Shown one piece after another: positions 1-5,603 of a stretch of DNA of 5,603 nucleotides. The stretch spans positions 1 through 5,603 of the forward strand of contig JAFMJX010000118.1 in NCBI GenBank assembly GCA_017853235.1, written 5' to 3'. Every line of letters begins with the position of its first letter. The stretch's first letter is position 1. The notes beneath the pieces are model-generated. The model was not told the origin of the DNA. It saw only the letters and a list, made by a program, of their open reading frames with translations, and ran no database searches. The DNA is from Chitinophagaceae bacterium (lineage in GTDB: Bacteria > Bacteroidota > Bacteroidia > Chitinophagales > Chitinophagaceae). A program made the position numbers and the translations under genes.

Positions 1-1301
1 TTTTAAAAATCAAAGGGGATATGAAAAGCCCCATTCTCTGTTTCTTAGGTCCTCCAGGTATTGGTAAAACCTCATTAGGAAAATCCATTGCTCATGCCAT
101 AGGACGAAAATACATAAGAGTAAGTTTGGGAGGTTTGCATGATGAAAGTGAAATTAGAGGTCATCGAAAAACATATATAGGGGCAATGCCTGGTCGAATT
201 GTTCAAAGTTTACGAAAGGTGAAAACATCTAATCCAGTAATGATTTTAGATGAGATTGATAAAATTGGTAAGGATCACAGAGGGGATCCTTCTTCTGCAT
301 TATTAGAAGTGCTGGATCCAGAACAAAACAATAGTTTTTACGATAATTACTTAGAAACAGAATATGATTTAAGTAAAACATTATTTATTGCTACGGCAAA
401 TGACATTAGTCAAATTCAACCAGCCTTAAGAGATCGTTTAGAAATTATTGATTTAAGCGGATATGCTGTAGAAGAAAAAGTGGAAATAGCTAAAAGACAT
501 TTATTGCCTAAACAAAAAATGGCACATGGTTTAGATAAAATTAATTTTAAGGTGCCCGATACCGTGCTTGAAAAAATCATTGAAGATTATACTCGTGAAA
601 GTGGTGTTAGAGAATTGGATCGTCAGTTAGCTTCCATTATGCGTTATCAAGCAAAAGAACTCGCTTATAAACATAAAGTAAAGCCTACTGTTTCCAAGTT
701 GGATTTATTAAAAATTTTAGGTCAAACCAAGTATAGTAATGAATTGTACAAAACAGTGAACATGCCTGGGGTTGCTGTTGGGTTGGCTTGGACTTATGTA
801 GGTGGTGATATTTTATTTATTGAAACCTTGTTATCCGAAGGTAAGGGGGATTTAAAATTGACAGGTAACTTAGGAAATGTGATGAAGGAAAGCGTTACCA
901 CAGCCTTGACTTACTTGCAAGCCAACGCTAAAAAAATTGGTGTAGATCCTGCCTTGTTTAATACAAAATCTGTACACGTACATGTGCCTGAGGGGGCTGT
1001 GCCTAAAGATGGCCCTAGTGCAGGTATCACTATGTTAACGGCACTTACATCTGCATTTACTGGTCGTAAAGTGAAACCTTATTTAGCAATGACAGGTGAA
1101 ATTACTTTGCGAGGACAAGTATTACCAGTGGGTGGAATAAAGGAAAAAATATTAGCTGCAAAAAGAGCTGGGATGAAAGAAATTATTCTTTGTGCCCAAA
1201 ATGAAAAAGACGTCAATGAAATAGAACCAAGTTTTATTAAAGGGGTACAATTTCATTATGTAAAAAATATGCAACAAGTGCTTGACTTAGCATTAGTTTA
1301 A
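1..1301 (+). CDS. lon: Lon protease (endopeptidase La), C-terminal portion, 5' end outside window
   Basis: ATP-dependent cytoplasmic serine protease that unfolds and degrades damaged and regulatory proteins. The frame is open from the left edge: codons before the ATG at 21 read LKIKGD, the usual residues just before the Lon AAA+ module, so that ATG is internal and the gene starts upstream. Counting from that Met, Walker A GPPGIGKT is at residues 10-17, Walker B VMILDEID at 73-80, the arginine-finger region ALRDRLEII at 135-143 and sensor-2 GVREL at 195-199. The protease domain carries PKDGPSAG with nucleophile Ser333 (codon 1017-1019) and GGIKEK with catalytic Lys376 (codon 1146-1148), 43 residues later as in E. 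coli Lon (S679/K722). Every catalytic motif in view is intact. The missing part should be the N-terminal substrate-binding domain, roughly 350-400 residues by family comparison. The stop is TAA, 36 bp before porQ on the same strand. Identity is very secure. Confidence 0.98.
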   Translation, partial: LKIKGDMKSPILCFLGPPGIGKTSLGKSIAHAIGRKYIRVSLGGLHDESEIRGHRKTYIGAMPGRIVQSLRKVKTSNPVMILDEIDKIGKDHRGDPSSALLEVLDPEQNNSFYDNYLETEYDLSKTLFIATANDISQIQPALRDRLEIIDLSGYAVEEKVEIAKRHLLPKQKMAHGLDKINFKVPDTVLEKIIEDYTRESGVRELDRQLASIMRYQAKELAYKHKVKPTVSKLDLLKILGQTKYSNELYKTVNMPGVAVGLAWTYVGGDILFIETLLSEGKGDLKLTGNLGNVMKESVTTALTYLQANAKKIGVDPALFNTKSVHVHVPEGAVPKDGPSAGITMLTALTSAFTGRKVKPYLAMTGEITLRGQVLPVGGIKEKILAAKRAGMKEIILCAQNEKDVNEIEPSFIKGVQFHYVKNMQQVLDLALV

Positions 1302-1302
1302 G

Positions 1303-1333
1303 TTGATTTTCATCTGTTCAACCCCTAGCTTTG
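1303..1333 (+). promoter_or_regulatory. Candidate Bacteroidota-type promoter for porQ (TTG-N20-TAGCTTTG)
   Basis: TTG at 1303-1305 and TAGCTTTG at 1326-1333 are separated by 20 bases. This fits the known Bacteroidota sigma-ABfr promoter pattern, a TTG/TTTG element near -33 and TAnnTTTG near -7. The -7 box is an exact match to the degenerate consensus. The upstream element matches only at TTG. The box ends four bases before the porQ ATG, so transcription would begin at about 1337-1340, giving a leaderless or nearly leaderless mRNA. There is no Shine-Dalgarno-like sequence before this ATG, which is compatible but also common in the phylum. Short motifs like this occur by chance in AT-rich DNA, so the call rests on spacing and location. 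Confidence 0.42.
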
Positions 1334-1384
1334 TAGTATGTGCATCATTCAAGACATTTCTAAAAAGTTAGGGGTTTTATTTTT
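1320..1384 (+). terminator. Terminator-like hairpin spanning the porQ start codon (lon terminator or attenuator)
   Basis: The left arm AACCCCTAGCTTTGTA (1320-1335) pairs with the right arm TAAAAAGTTAGGGGTT (1361-1376). Of 16 positions, 14 are Watson-Crick pairs, one is a G-T wobble (1328/1368) and one is a mismatch (1333/1363). The loop is 25 bases (1336-1360) and contains the porQ ATG at 1338. The right arm runs straight into TTTTATTTTT (1375-1384), the layout of an intrinsic terminator for lon transcripts. The arm and T-run are also porQ codons for the signal-peptide KKLGVLFL region. The pairing is read directly from sequence. Termination or start-codon masking is inference. The 25-base loop is longer than in typical terminators, which lowers certainty. 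Confidence 0.6.
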
Positions 1385-2387
1385 GTCCTTAGTGATAGGT
1401 CAGATGTCAATTTGGGCACAGACCACACAAAATGTTTCAGGAGGTGCAGCCAATTCGGTGTATCATTTTTTAACATTACCTTATTCTGCAAAAGCAACTG
1501 CCCTGGGAGGTTTGAATATTAGTTCCTTGTCTTCGGATCTAGGCTTAGCTATGTACAATCCATCATTATTAACGAGTGATTTGGATCATCAATTACAAGT
1601 AGGAGTGAAACCCTATTTATCAGATATTAAACAATATGATGTGAATGGGGCATATTGGATTGCATCCAAAAATAGGATGTTGGGCTGGGGGGTGCATTAT
1701 ATGGATTATGGATCCACAAATATGACCGATGTAGCGGGAAATAATTTAGGTGATTTTAGACCCAATGATTATAGTATTCAAGTTTCTCTTGCGGGTCAAT
1801 ATACCCAAAGTTTATACATTGGGTCCACTTTAAAACTGATTCAATCCAATTATGGCTTATACAAATCCTCTGGTTTGGCAATGGATATAGGATTAAGGTA
1901 TCGTTCTGTGAATGAGTTGTCGCAGGTATGTATTTTAGTAAATAATATTGGGACTCAAATTAAATCATATGTTTCTAAAGAGGATTTGCCTTTTAATTTG
2001 GTGGTGGGATGGACTAAAAAGTTAGAACATGCACCTGTTCAATTTTCTATTACTGCAGAAAAGTTATCCTTGTGGAAATTGGCCTATAATGATACTACTT
2101 TTAATCAGCAACAAGGATTCGCATCACCGGCTTCTTTGCAGCATCTTATCAATCATTTTATTGTAGCAGGAGAACTATTTATAGGAAAACAAGCAAGTGT
2201 ACAACTGGGATATAATTTTATGCGTCGCTTTGATTTAAATATTCAAGGGCAACAAAATTGGATGAATGGATTTAGTACAGGACTAGATCTTCGTTTTAAT
2301 AAAATACAATTTCAATATGGTAATGCTTTTTTTCAAAAAAATAGTTACCACCATTTTTCTCTGTTTTATCAATTAAGAAAAAACTAA
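1338..2387 (+). CDS. porQ: Type IX secretion system outer-membrane protein PorQ
   Basis: Outer-membrane beta-barrel of the PorV/PorQ (FadL-like) group. In Porphyromonas, PorQ belongs to the surface attachment complex with PorU, PorV and PorZ, which processes and anchors T9SS cargo. The 349 residues match the family's usual length. Residues 1-27 form a signal peptide: Lys9-Lys10, a hydrophobic stretch 11-20, and probable signal peptidase I cleavage after IWA (residue 27). There is no lipobox. Family landmarks follow: GGAANSVYHFLTLPYSAK (35-52), ALGG (55-58), NPSLL (74-78), YMDYGS (121-126), the DVAGNNLGDF turn (131-140), the SGLAMDIGLRY strand (178-188), and LPFNLVVGW then HAPVQFSI (217-238). 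The C-terminus HFSLFYQL resembles a closing barrel strand. The ATG at 1338 is the first start after an in-frame TAG at 1326, and any later start would destroy the signal peptide. It lies 36 bp after lon. Older annotations sometimes call this family a penicillin-binding protein. Confidence 0.9.
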   Translation: MCIIQDISKKLGVLFLSLVIGQMSIWAQTTQNVSGGAANSVYHFLTLPYSAKATALGGLNISSLSSDLGLAMYNPSLLTSDLDHQLQVGVKPYLSDIKQYDVNGAYWIASKNRMLGWGVHYMDYGSTNMTDVAGNNLGDFRPNDYSIQVSLAGQYTQSLYIGSTLKLIQSNYGLYKSSGLAMDIGLRYRSVNELSQVCILVNNIGTQIKSYVSKEDLPFNLVVGWTKKLEHAPVQFSITAEKLSLWKLAYNDTTFNQQQGFASPASLQHLINHFIVAGELFIGKQASVQLGYNFMRRFDLNIQGQQNWMNGFSTGLDLRFNKIQFQYGNAFFQKNSYHHFSLFYQLRKN

Positions 2388-2405
2388 ACCTCAAAACGAG
2401 TTGAA

Positions 2406-4826
2406 TTAAATTCCTCCTTTTTTCCCAGGAAAGATGGCTTTAGGTTTTTGTGCATCCTTGTTTGGCTTAATTTCTGTCTTTGGTATGGGGTTGCTTTTGG
2501 TATTGTTTTGTAATGATTTGTTATGAGCGTTTGTAGTTGATTTCTCTGCTTCTGGGATTTGATAGTCTGATTCGGCTTTGATATCATCTACATTTTGATT
2601 GTCGGGTATATCATTCATTAAACTGGTGCTGTCTTGATTCACAAAGTTCACATTAAAGTCGCCTATTAAGTTGGAGGGTTTTTCAAAACTTGCGTTAGGG
2701 TCTAAATTGCAAGCAGGGTCGTTGGTCACTTTGTTCATAAAATAGGCCCAGATGGGTAAGGAAGCATGAGCCCCTTGACCAAAATAATTATCCGAAAAAC
2801 GTATGTATCTGTCATCGCAACCTACCCATGCGCCAGCTAATAATTGTGGAGTATAACCCATAAACCATAAATCACTGTTGTCATTCGTGGTTCCTGTTTT
2901 ACCAGCAATGGATTGTGCTTTTACATCAAAAGAATACATGCTTCGTCCTGTTCCTTTTGAAATAACACCTTGCATCATGCTTACAACTGAATAAGCGGTA
3001 ACATCATTGATGACTTTTCTTCTTTGTGGAGAAAAGCTTTCTAATACATTGCCATTTTTATCTTCTATACGATTAATGAAAAATGGCTGAGCATTATAAC
3101 CTGCTCCTGGGAACATGGTATAAGCTTGAACCATTTCAAATAATGAAATTTCAACTGCACCTAATGCAATAGAAGGATAAGCGGTGAGGTCTGCTTGAAC
3201 ATTGCATTTTTTCAAGTAGTCTACAAATTGCTTTGCTGCTTCATTTCCTTTGCTATTTATTTGTTTCATAATATAGGCAGAAGCACAGTTCCGAGATTCG
3301 GCCAAAGCTTGAGCCATAGGCATAGACATTCCTGTACAAGTTTTAGAAGTATTTGGCACCATTCCGTAACCTTCAAAATTTTGTTGTTGATCTTGTACAA
3401 TGGTAGCAGGGGTAAGGCCCGCTTTTTCAATCGCTAATGAATATAATAATGGTTTAATGGTAGAACCTACTTGTCTTCTGGTGTTGATATTGACATGGTC
3501 ATATTTAAAAGTTTTAAAATCAACTCCACCCACCCATGCTTTGACTTCACCAGTAAAAGGGTCAACAGCAAGAAAGCCAGTTTGTAACATTTGCTTATGA
3601 TATTTCAAGGAATCCATGGGCGTCATGATGGTATCTATAAATCTGTTTTTATTCCAAGCAAAAACACGCATGTTTAAAGGCTCGTCAAATGTTTTACGAA
3701 TTTCTGCATCTTCCAGGTCCTCTTTTTTCGCATTTCTCCAACGATCTGTTTGCTTCACCGCTAATTCCAGTTGATTGTTAAAGTCCTTCCAAATGGTCCC
3801 TGATTTAATGTTATTTTGTTTGTTGAATTCTCTCTGCAAATAGGCCATATGTCTTGCCACTGCCTCTTCGGCATACAATTGCATACGTGGATTAATAGTG
3901 GTATATATTTTTAATCCATCTTTATACAAGTTATAGGAGTCGCCATTGTTCTTTTTGTGTTCCTTGCACCATTTTTTCATGAATTCTCCCAATGTCATTC
4001 TAAAGTAAGGGCCTAATCCATTGTTTTCATCTAATTTTCTATAATTCGTCACAATAGGCTTTTCCTTTATTTGATTTGCTTGATCTTGACTAATATATTT
4101 TTGACCTGCCATACGACTAATGACTAAGTTCCTTCTTTCTAAAGCCAATTTGGGATTACGATTAGGATTGTATTTAGTAGGTGCATTAATCATACCAATT
4201 AATAAAGCAGCTTCTTCAATTGTTAAACGATCGGGTTCTTTTTGAAAGAAAGTACGAGAGGCATTGCTGACACCAAATAAATTATCACTAAAAGGAACTG
4301 TATTTAAGTATAGCGTTAATATTTCTTGTTTTGTAAAGTTGCGTTCAAGTTTTATTGCAATGATGCTTTCCTTAATCTTTTGAATGAAACGTAAAAGTTT
4401 GTTTTTGGTGCTCCAGTTATTTGTAAATAAGTTTTTAGCGGTTTGCATACTTATAGTAGAGGCGCCACCTTGGCTTCCTAAAAAAGCAACCGCACGTAAA
4501 AGACCTTCTCCATCTATTCCATAGTGGTCATAGAATCTTTTATCTTCAGTAGCCACCAATGCCTGAATTAAATATGGGCTTATGTCACGGTATTTAACGC
4601 TAATACGATCTTCTAAATAAAATTTACCCATGGGGGTGCCATCTTGAGCATATACTTGGCTGGCTAGAGAAGCAGTGGGGTTTTCAATATCATCTAAATC
4701 TGGCATATCTCCAATCCAACCCCAATTAAGCATGAGTAAAAATAAAATAATTACACCTGCCGTAATAAAGTAATACTTCCAAAAAATACGTATCCAATTT
4801 TTAGGTTTTTCAGTTGGTTGATTCAC
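2406..4826 (-). CDS. mrcA: Class A penicillin-binding protein (PBP1A-like, glycosyltransferase/transpeptidase)
   Basis: Bifunctional inner-membrane enzyme that polymerises lipid II into glycan strands and crosslinks the peptides. The 806 residues begin with a short cytoplasmic tail and one membrane helix (about 17-36). The GT51 domain follows: EDKRFYDHYGID with catalytic Glu94, motif 2 GGASTISMQTAKN (120-132), KIKE with the second conserved Glu153, EILTLYLN (168-175), and RRNLVISRM (231-239). The linker GLKIYTTINPRMQLYAEEAV (304-323) is typical of the family. The transpeptidase has nucleophile Ser455 in STIK (455-458), SRN (511-513) and KTGT (643-646). Residues from about 735 form a polar Asn/Lys/Pro-rich tail, probably disordered. 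The start is GTG (4824-4826): no ATG lies between it and the in-frame stop at 4845-4847, and the next Met (32) falls inside the membrane helix. It follows the PorW-like gene by 14 bp, so co-transcription is likely. The family is secure; the 1A-type symbol is by resemblance. Confidence 0.96.
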   Translation of the reverse strand: MNQPTEKPKNWIRIFWKYYFITAGVIILFLLMLNWGWIGDMPDLDDIENPTASLASQVYAQDGTPMGKFYLEDRISVKYRDISPYLIQALVATEDKRFYDHYGIDGEGLLRAVAFLGSQGGASTISMQTAKNLFTNNWSTKNKLLRFIQKIKESIIAIKLERNFTKQEILTLYLNTVPFSDNLFGVSNASRTFFQKEPDRLTIEEAALLIGMINAPTKYNPNRNPKLALERRNLVISRMAGQKYISQDQANQIKEKPIVTNYRKLDENNGLGPYFRMTLGEFMKKWCKEHKKNNGDSYNLYKDGLKIYTTINPRMQLYAEEAVARHMAYLQREFNKQNNIKSGTIWKDFNNQLELAVKQTDRWRNAKKEDLEDAEIRKTFDEPLNMRVFAWNKNRFIDTIMTPMDSLKYHKQMLQTGFLAVDPFTGEVKAWVGGVDFKTFKYDHVNINTRRQVGSTIKPLLYSLAIEKAGLTPATIVQDQQQNFEGYGMVPNTSKTCTGMSMPMAQALAESRNCASAYIMKQINSKGNEAAKQFVDYLKKCNVQADLTAYPSIALGAVEISLFEMVQAYTMFPGAGYNAQPFFINRIEDKNGNVLESFSPQRRKVINDVTAYSVVSMMQGVISKGTGRSMYSFDVKAQSIAGKTGTTNDNSDLWFMGYTPQLLAGAWVGCDDRYIRFSDNYFGQGAHASLPIWAYFMNKVTNDPACNLDPNASFEKPSNLIGDFNVNFVNQDSTSLMNDIPDNQNVDDIKAESDYQIPEAEKSTTNAHNKSLQNNTKSNPIPKTEIKPNKDAQKPKAIFPGKKGGI

Positions 4827-4832
4827 TTTTGG

Positions 4833-4838
4833 TCCTTT
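4833..4838 (-). promoter_or_regulatory. Shine-Dalgarno-like AAAGGA before the PBP GTG start
   Basis: On the - strand AAAGGA lies six bases before the GTG at 4826, immediately after the TAA of the upstream gene. It supports GTG as the start, since no ATG is available in frame. Bacteroidota generally rely little on Shine-Dalgarno pairing, so this may be only a purine-rich stretch. The short distance to the preceding stop also suits translational coupling. Confidence 0.35.
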
Positions 4839-4840
4839 AA

Positions 4841-5603
4841 TTATTTATAAATATTTTTTTCCATGAATATTTTGTATCTTATCAAATCATCATAGTTGTT
4901 TATTTGTACAATATTTGATTTGCCTAATAGGAACAATTCATATTGTTTGGGCGGGATAAAGGAAATAATTTCTTTATCCAATCTGCCTTTTATTTTGTTT
5001 ATATAATTCTTGCTTTGTGACAAATCGTCAAATGGTCCAATCCATACAACAAAAATTTTATCTTCAAATTGTAAGTAAGTTACATCTAATTTTTGTTTTA
5101 AAAATTCCTCTTGATTCAATTCCTGGAAAGATTTTTGAATCTCCTTTACCAATATTTCTTTGATATCACGTGTGACCAAGGCCATATAGTGTGGCTCTAT
5201 TTCGGTTTTTGTGAATTGTGGGCCTTCTTGTTGAGGAACCATGGCGGCTTGTGGTTCTGTGATTTTTGGCGTAGGAGTGGGTGCATTATAATTGAGACTA
5301 GGAGGTGCAGTGGCTATATATACTTCTGTTCTAACCGAATCTCCATTCAGTTTTTGTAAATACGTTTCGGTTTCTTTACGCTTCTTGATTTGATCTATGA
5401 TATTTTTGGCATAATCTCTTATGCGTTCGTTTTGATGGAGGTATATAATAGAATCCAATAATACAAGTGCTGCACTATCCATTTTTTGTTGCGCTAACAT
5501 TTTTACTTTTAAAAACTGATAAGGTGCGAACCATTTTGTTTTACGAAGTTGAAGGTCTAATAGGGTAGCTTTGCTTTTTAGTGCTGGCCAATTACCAATA
5601 GAT
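4841..5603 (-). CDS. porW: PorW/SprE-like TPR protein of the type IX secretion/gliding system, C-terminal portion
   Basis: The last 253 residues of a longer protein are visible. The frame stays open past the ATG at 5500 to the window edge, and the extra 34 residues (containing ATLLDLQLRKTKWFAPYQF) look like TPR helices, so that ATG is probably internal. Three parts are seen, counted from the visible end. First are amphipathic helices (to about 85) finishing with the AKNIIDQIKKRKETETYL segment that resembles the last TPR of PorW/SprE. Next is a Pro/Thr-rich linker (about 99-128, with APTPTPK). Last is a compact domain from about 137 with HYMALVTR, EDKIFVVWIGPFDD and a final YKIFMEKNIYK, resembling the YL-FF--NY ending of PorW/SprE proteins. 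In that family the protein is a periplasm-facing lipoprotein linking the PorK/PorN ring to the rest of the T9SS. The lipobox would lie outside the window. The assignment is by remembered family pattern, not a search. Confidence 0.68.
   Translation of the reverse strand, partial: SIGNWPALKSKATLLDLQLRKTKWFAPYQFLKVKMLAQQKMDSAALVLLDSIIYLHQNERIRDYAKNIIDQIKKRKETETYLQKLNGDSVRTEVYIATAPPSLNYNAPTPTPKITEPQAAMVPQQEGPQFTKTEIEPHYMALVTRDIKEILVKEIQKSFQELNQEEFLKQKLDVTYLQFEDKIFVVWIGPFDDLSQSKNYINKIKGRLDKEIISFIPPKQYELFLLGKSNIVQINNYDDLIRYKIFMEKNIYK

Noticed and set aside
21..1301. Treating the ATG at 21 as the start of a complete 426-residue gene
   Set aside because: The frame is open to the left edge with Lon-like residues LKIKGD before this Met, and Lon needs its N-terminal domain. 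The gene is truncated by the window.
1338..1412. Later start codons for porQ (TTG, GTG or ATG at codons 16, 19 and 23), which would place the hairpin upstream of the gene
   Set aside because: All would remove the charged and hydrophobic parts of the signal peptide, which an outer-membrane protein needs. ATG 1338 remains the best start.
2386..2413. Possible bidirectional terminator between the convergent stops of porQ and the PBP
   Set aside because: Only a CTC/GAG three-base stem with a five-base loop and an 11-base near-palindrome (GAATT-A-AATTC at 2403-2413) are present. Neither is a convincing stem, though an A-rich/T-rich run follows the first on the - strand.
2384..2587. 67-residue reading frame on the - strand
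   Set aside because: It overlaps the PBP C-terminal tail in another frame, has a low-complexity composition and shows no recognisable domain or start signal.
3195..3600. Two + strand reading frames (3195-3437 and 3400-3600)
   Set aside because: Both lie opposite the PBP transpeptidase region, which is clearly the coding strand. Their translations look like antisense shadows with no family resemblance.
5111..5359. 82-residue + strand reading frame rich in Trp, Cys and Phe
   Set aside because: It is antisense to the PorW-like linker and C-terminal domain, and its odd composition is what the complement of that gene would give.

Overview
The window looks like a chromosomal segment of a Bacteroidota bacterium, most likely from the Chitinophagales/Chitinophagaceae side of the phylum. 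This rests on three things. The DNA is AT-rich by eye. Two genes look like components of the type IX secretion system (T9SS), which is confined to this phylum. A TAnnTTTG promoter box, the phylum's own -7 signature, lies before one of them. The taxon below phylum level is inference from protein style only.

Layout: there are two gene pairs that converge. On the + strand, the 3' two thirds of lon (ATP-dependent protease La, cut by the left edge) ends at 1301. A 36-bp gap follows, then porQ (1338-2387), a T9SS outer-membrane beta-barrel of the PorV/PorQ family. On the - strand, reading from the right edge, the C-terminal part of a TPR protein resembling PorW/SprE (T9SS/gliding lipoprotein; 5603 down to 4841) is followed after 14 bp by a class A penicillin-binding protein (4826 down to 2406). 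The stop codons of porQ and the PBP are 18 bp apart. Coding density is almost complete, and no gap exceeds 36 bp. No RNA gene, mobile element, CRISPR array or long repeat was seen.

Functionally this is cell-envelope housekeeping: a peptidoglycan polymerase/crosslinker between two apparent T9SS parts, next to a general quality-control protease. The least ordinary piece is the lon-porQ junction (about 1303-1384). There a 16-position, nearly perfect inverted repeat followed by a T-rich run encloses the porQ ATG in its loop and uses the porQ signal-peptide codons as its right arm. A promoter-like TTG-N20-TAGCTTTG sits so that its -7 box is inside the left arm and its predicted transcription start falls at or next to the ATG. 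A transcript reading through from lon would carry both arms. A transcript from the nested promoter would be leaderless and would lack the left arm. This suggests, but does not prove, a terminator/attenuator that acts only on lon read-through.
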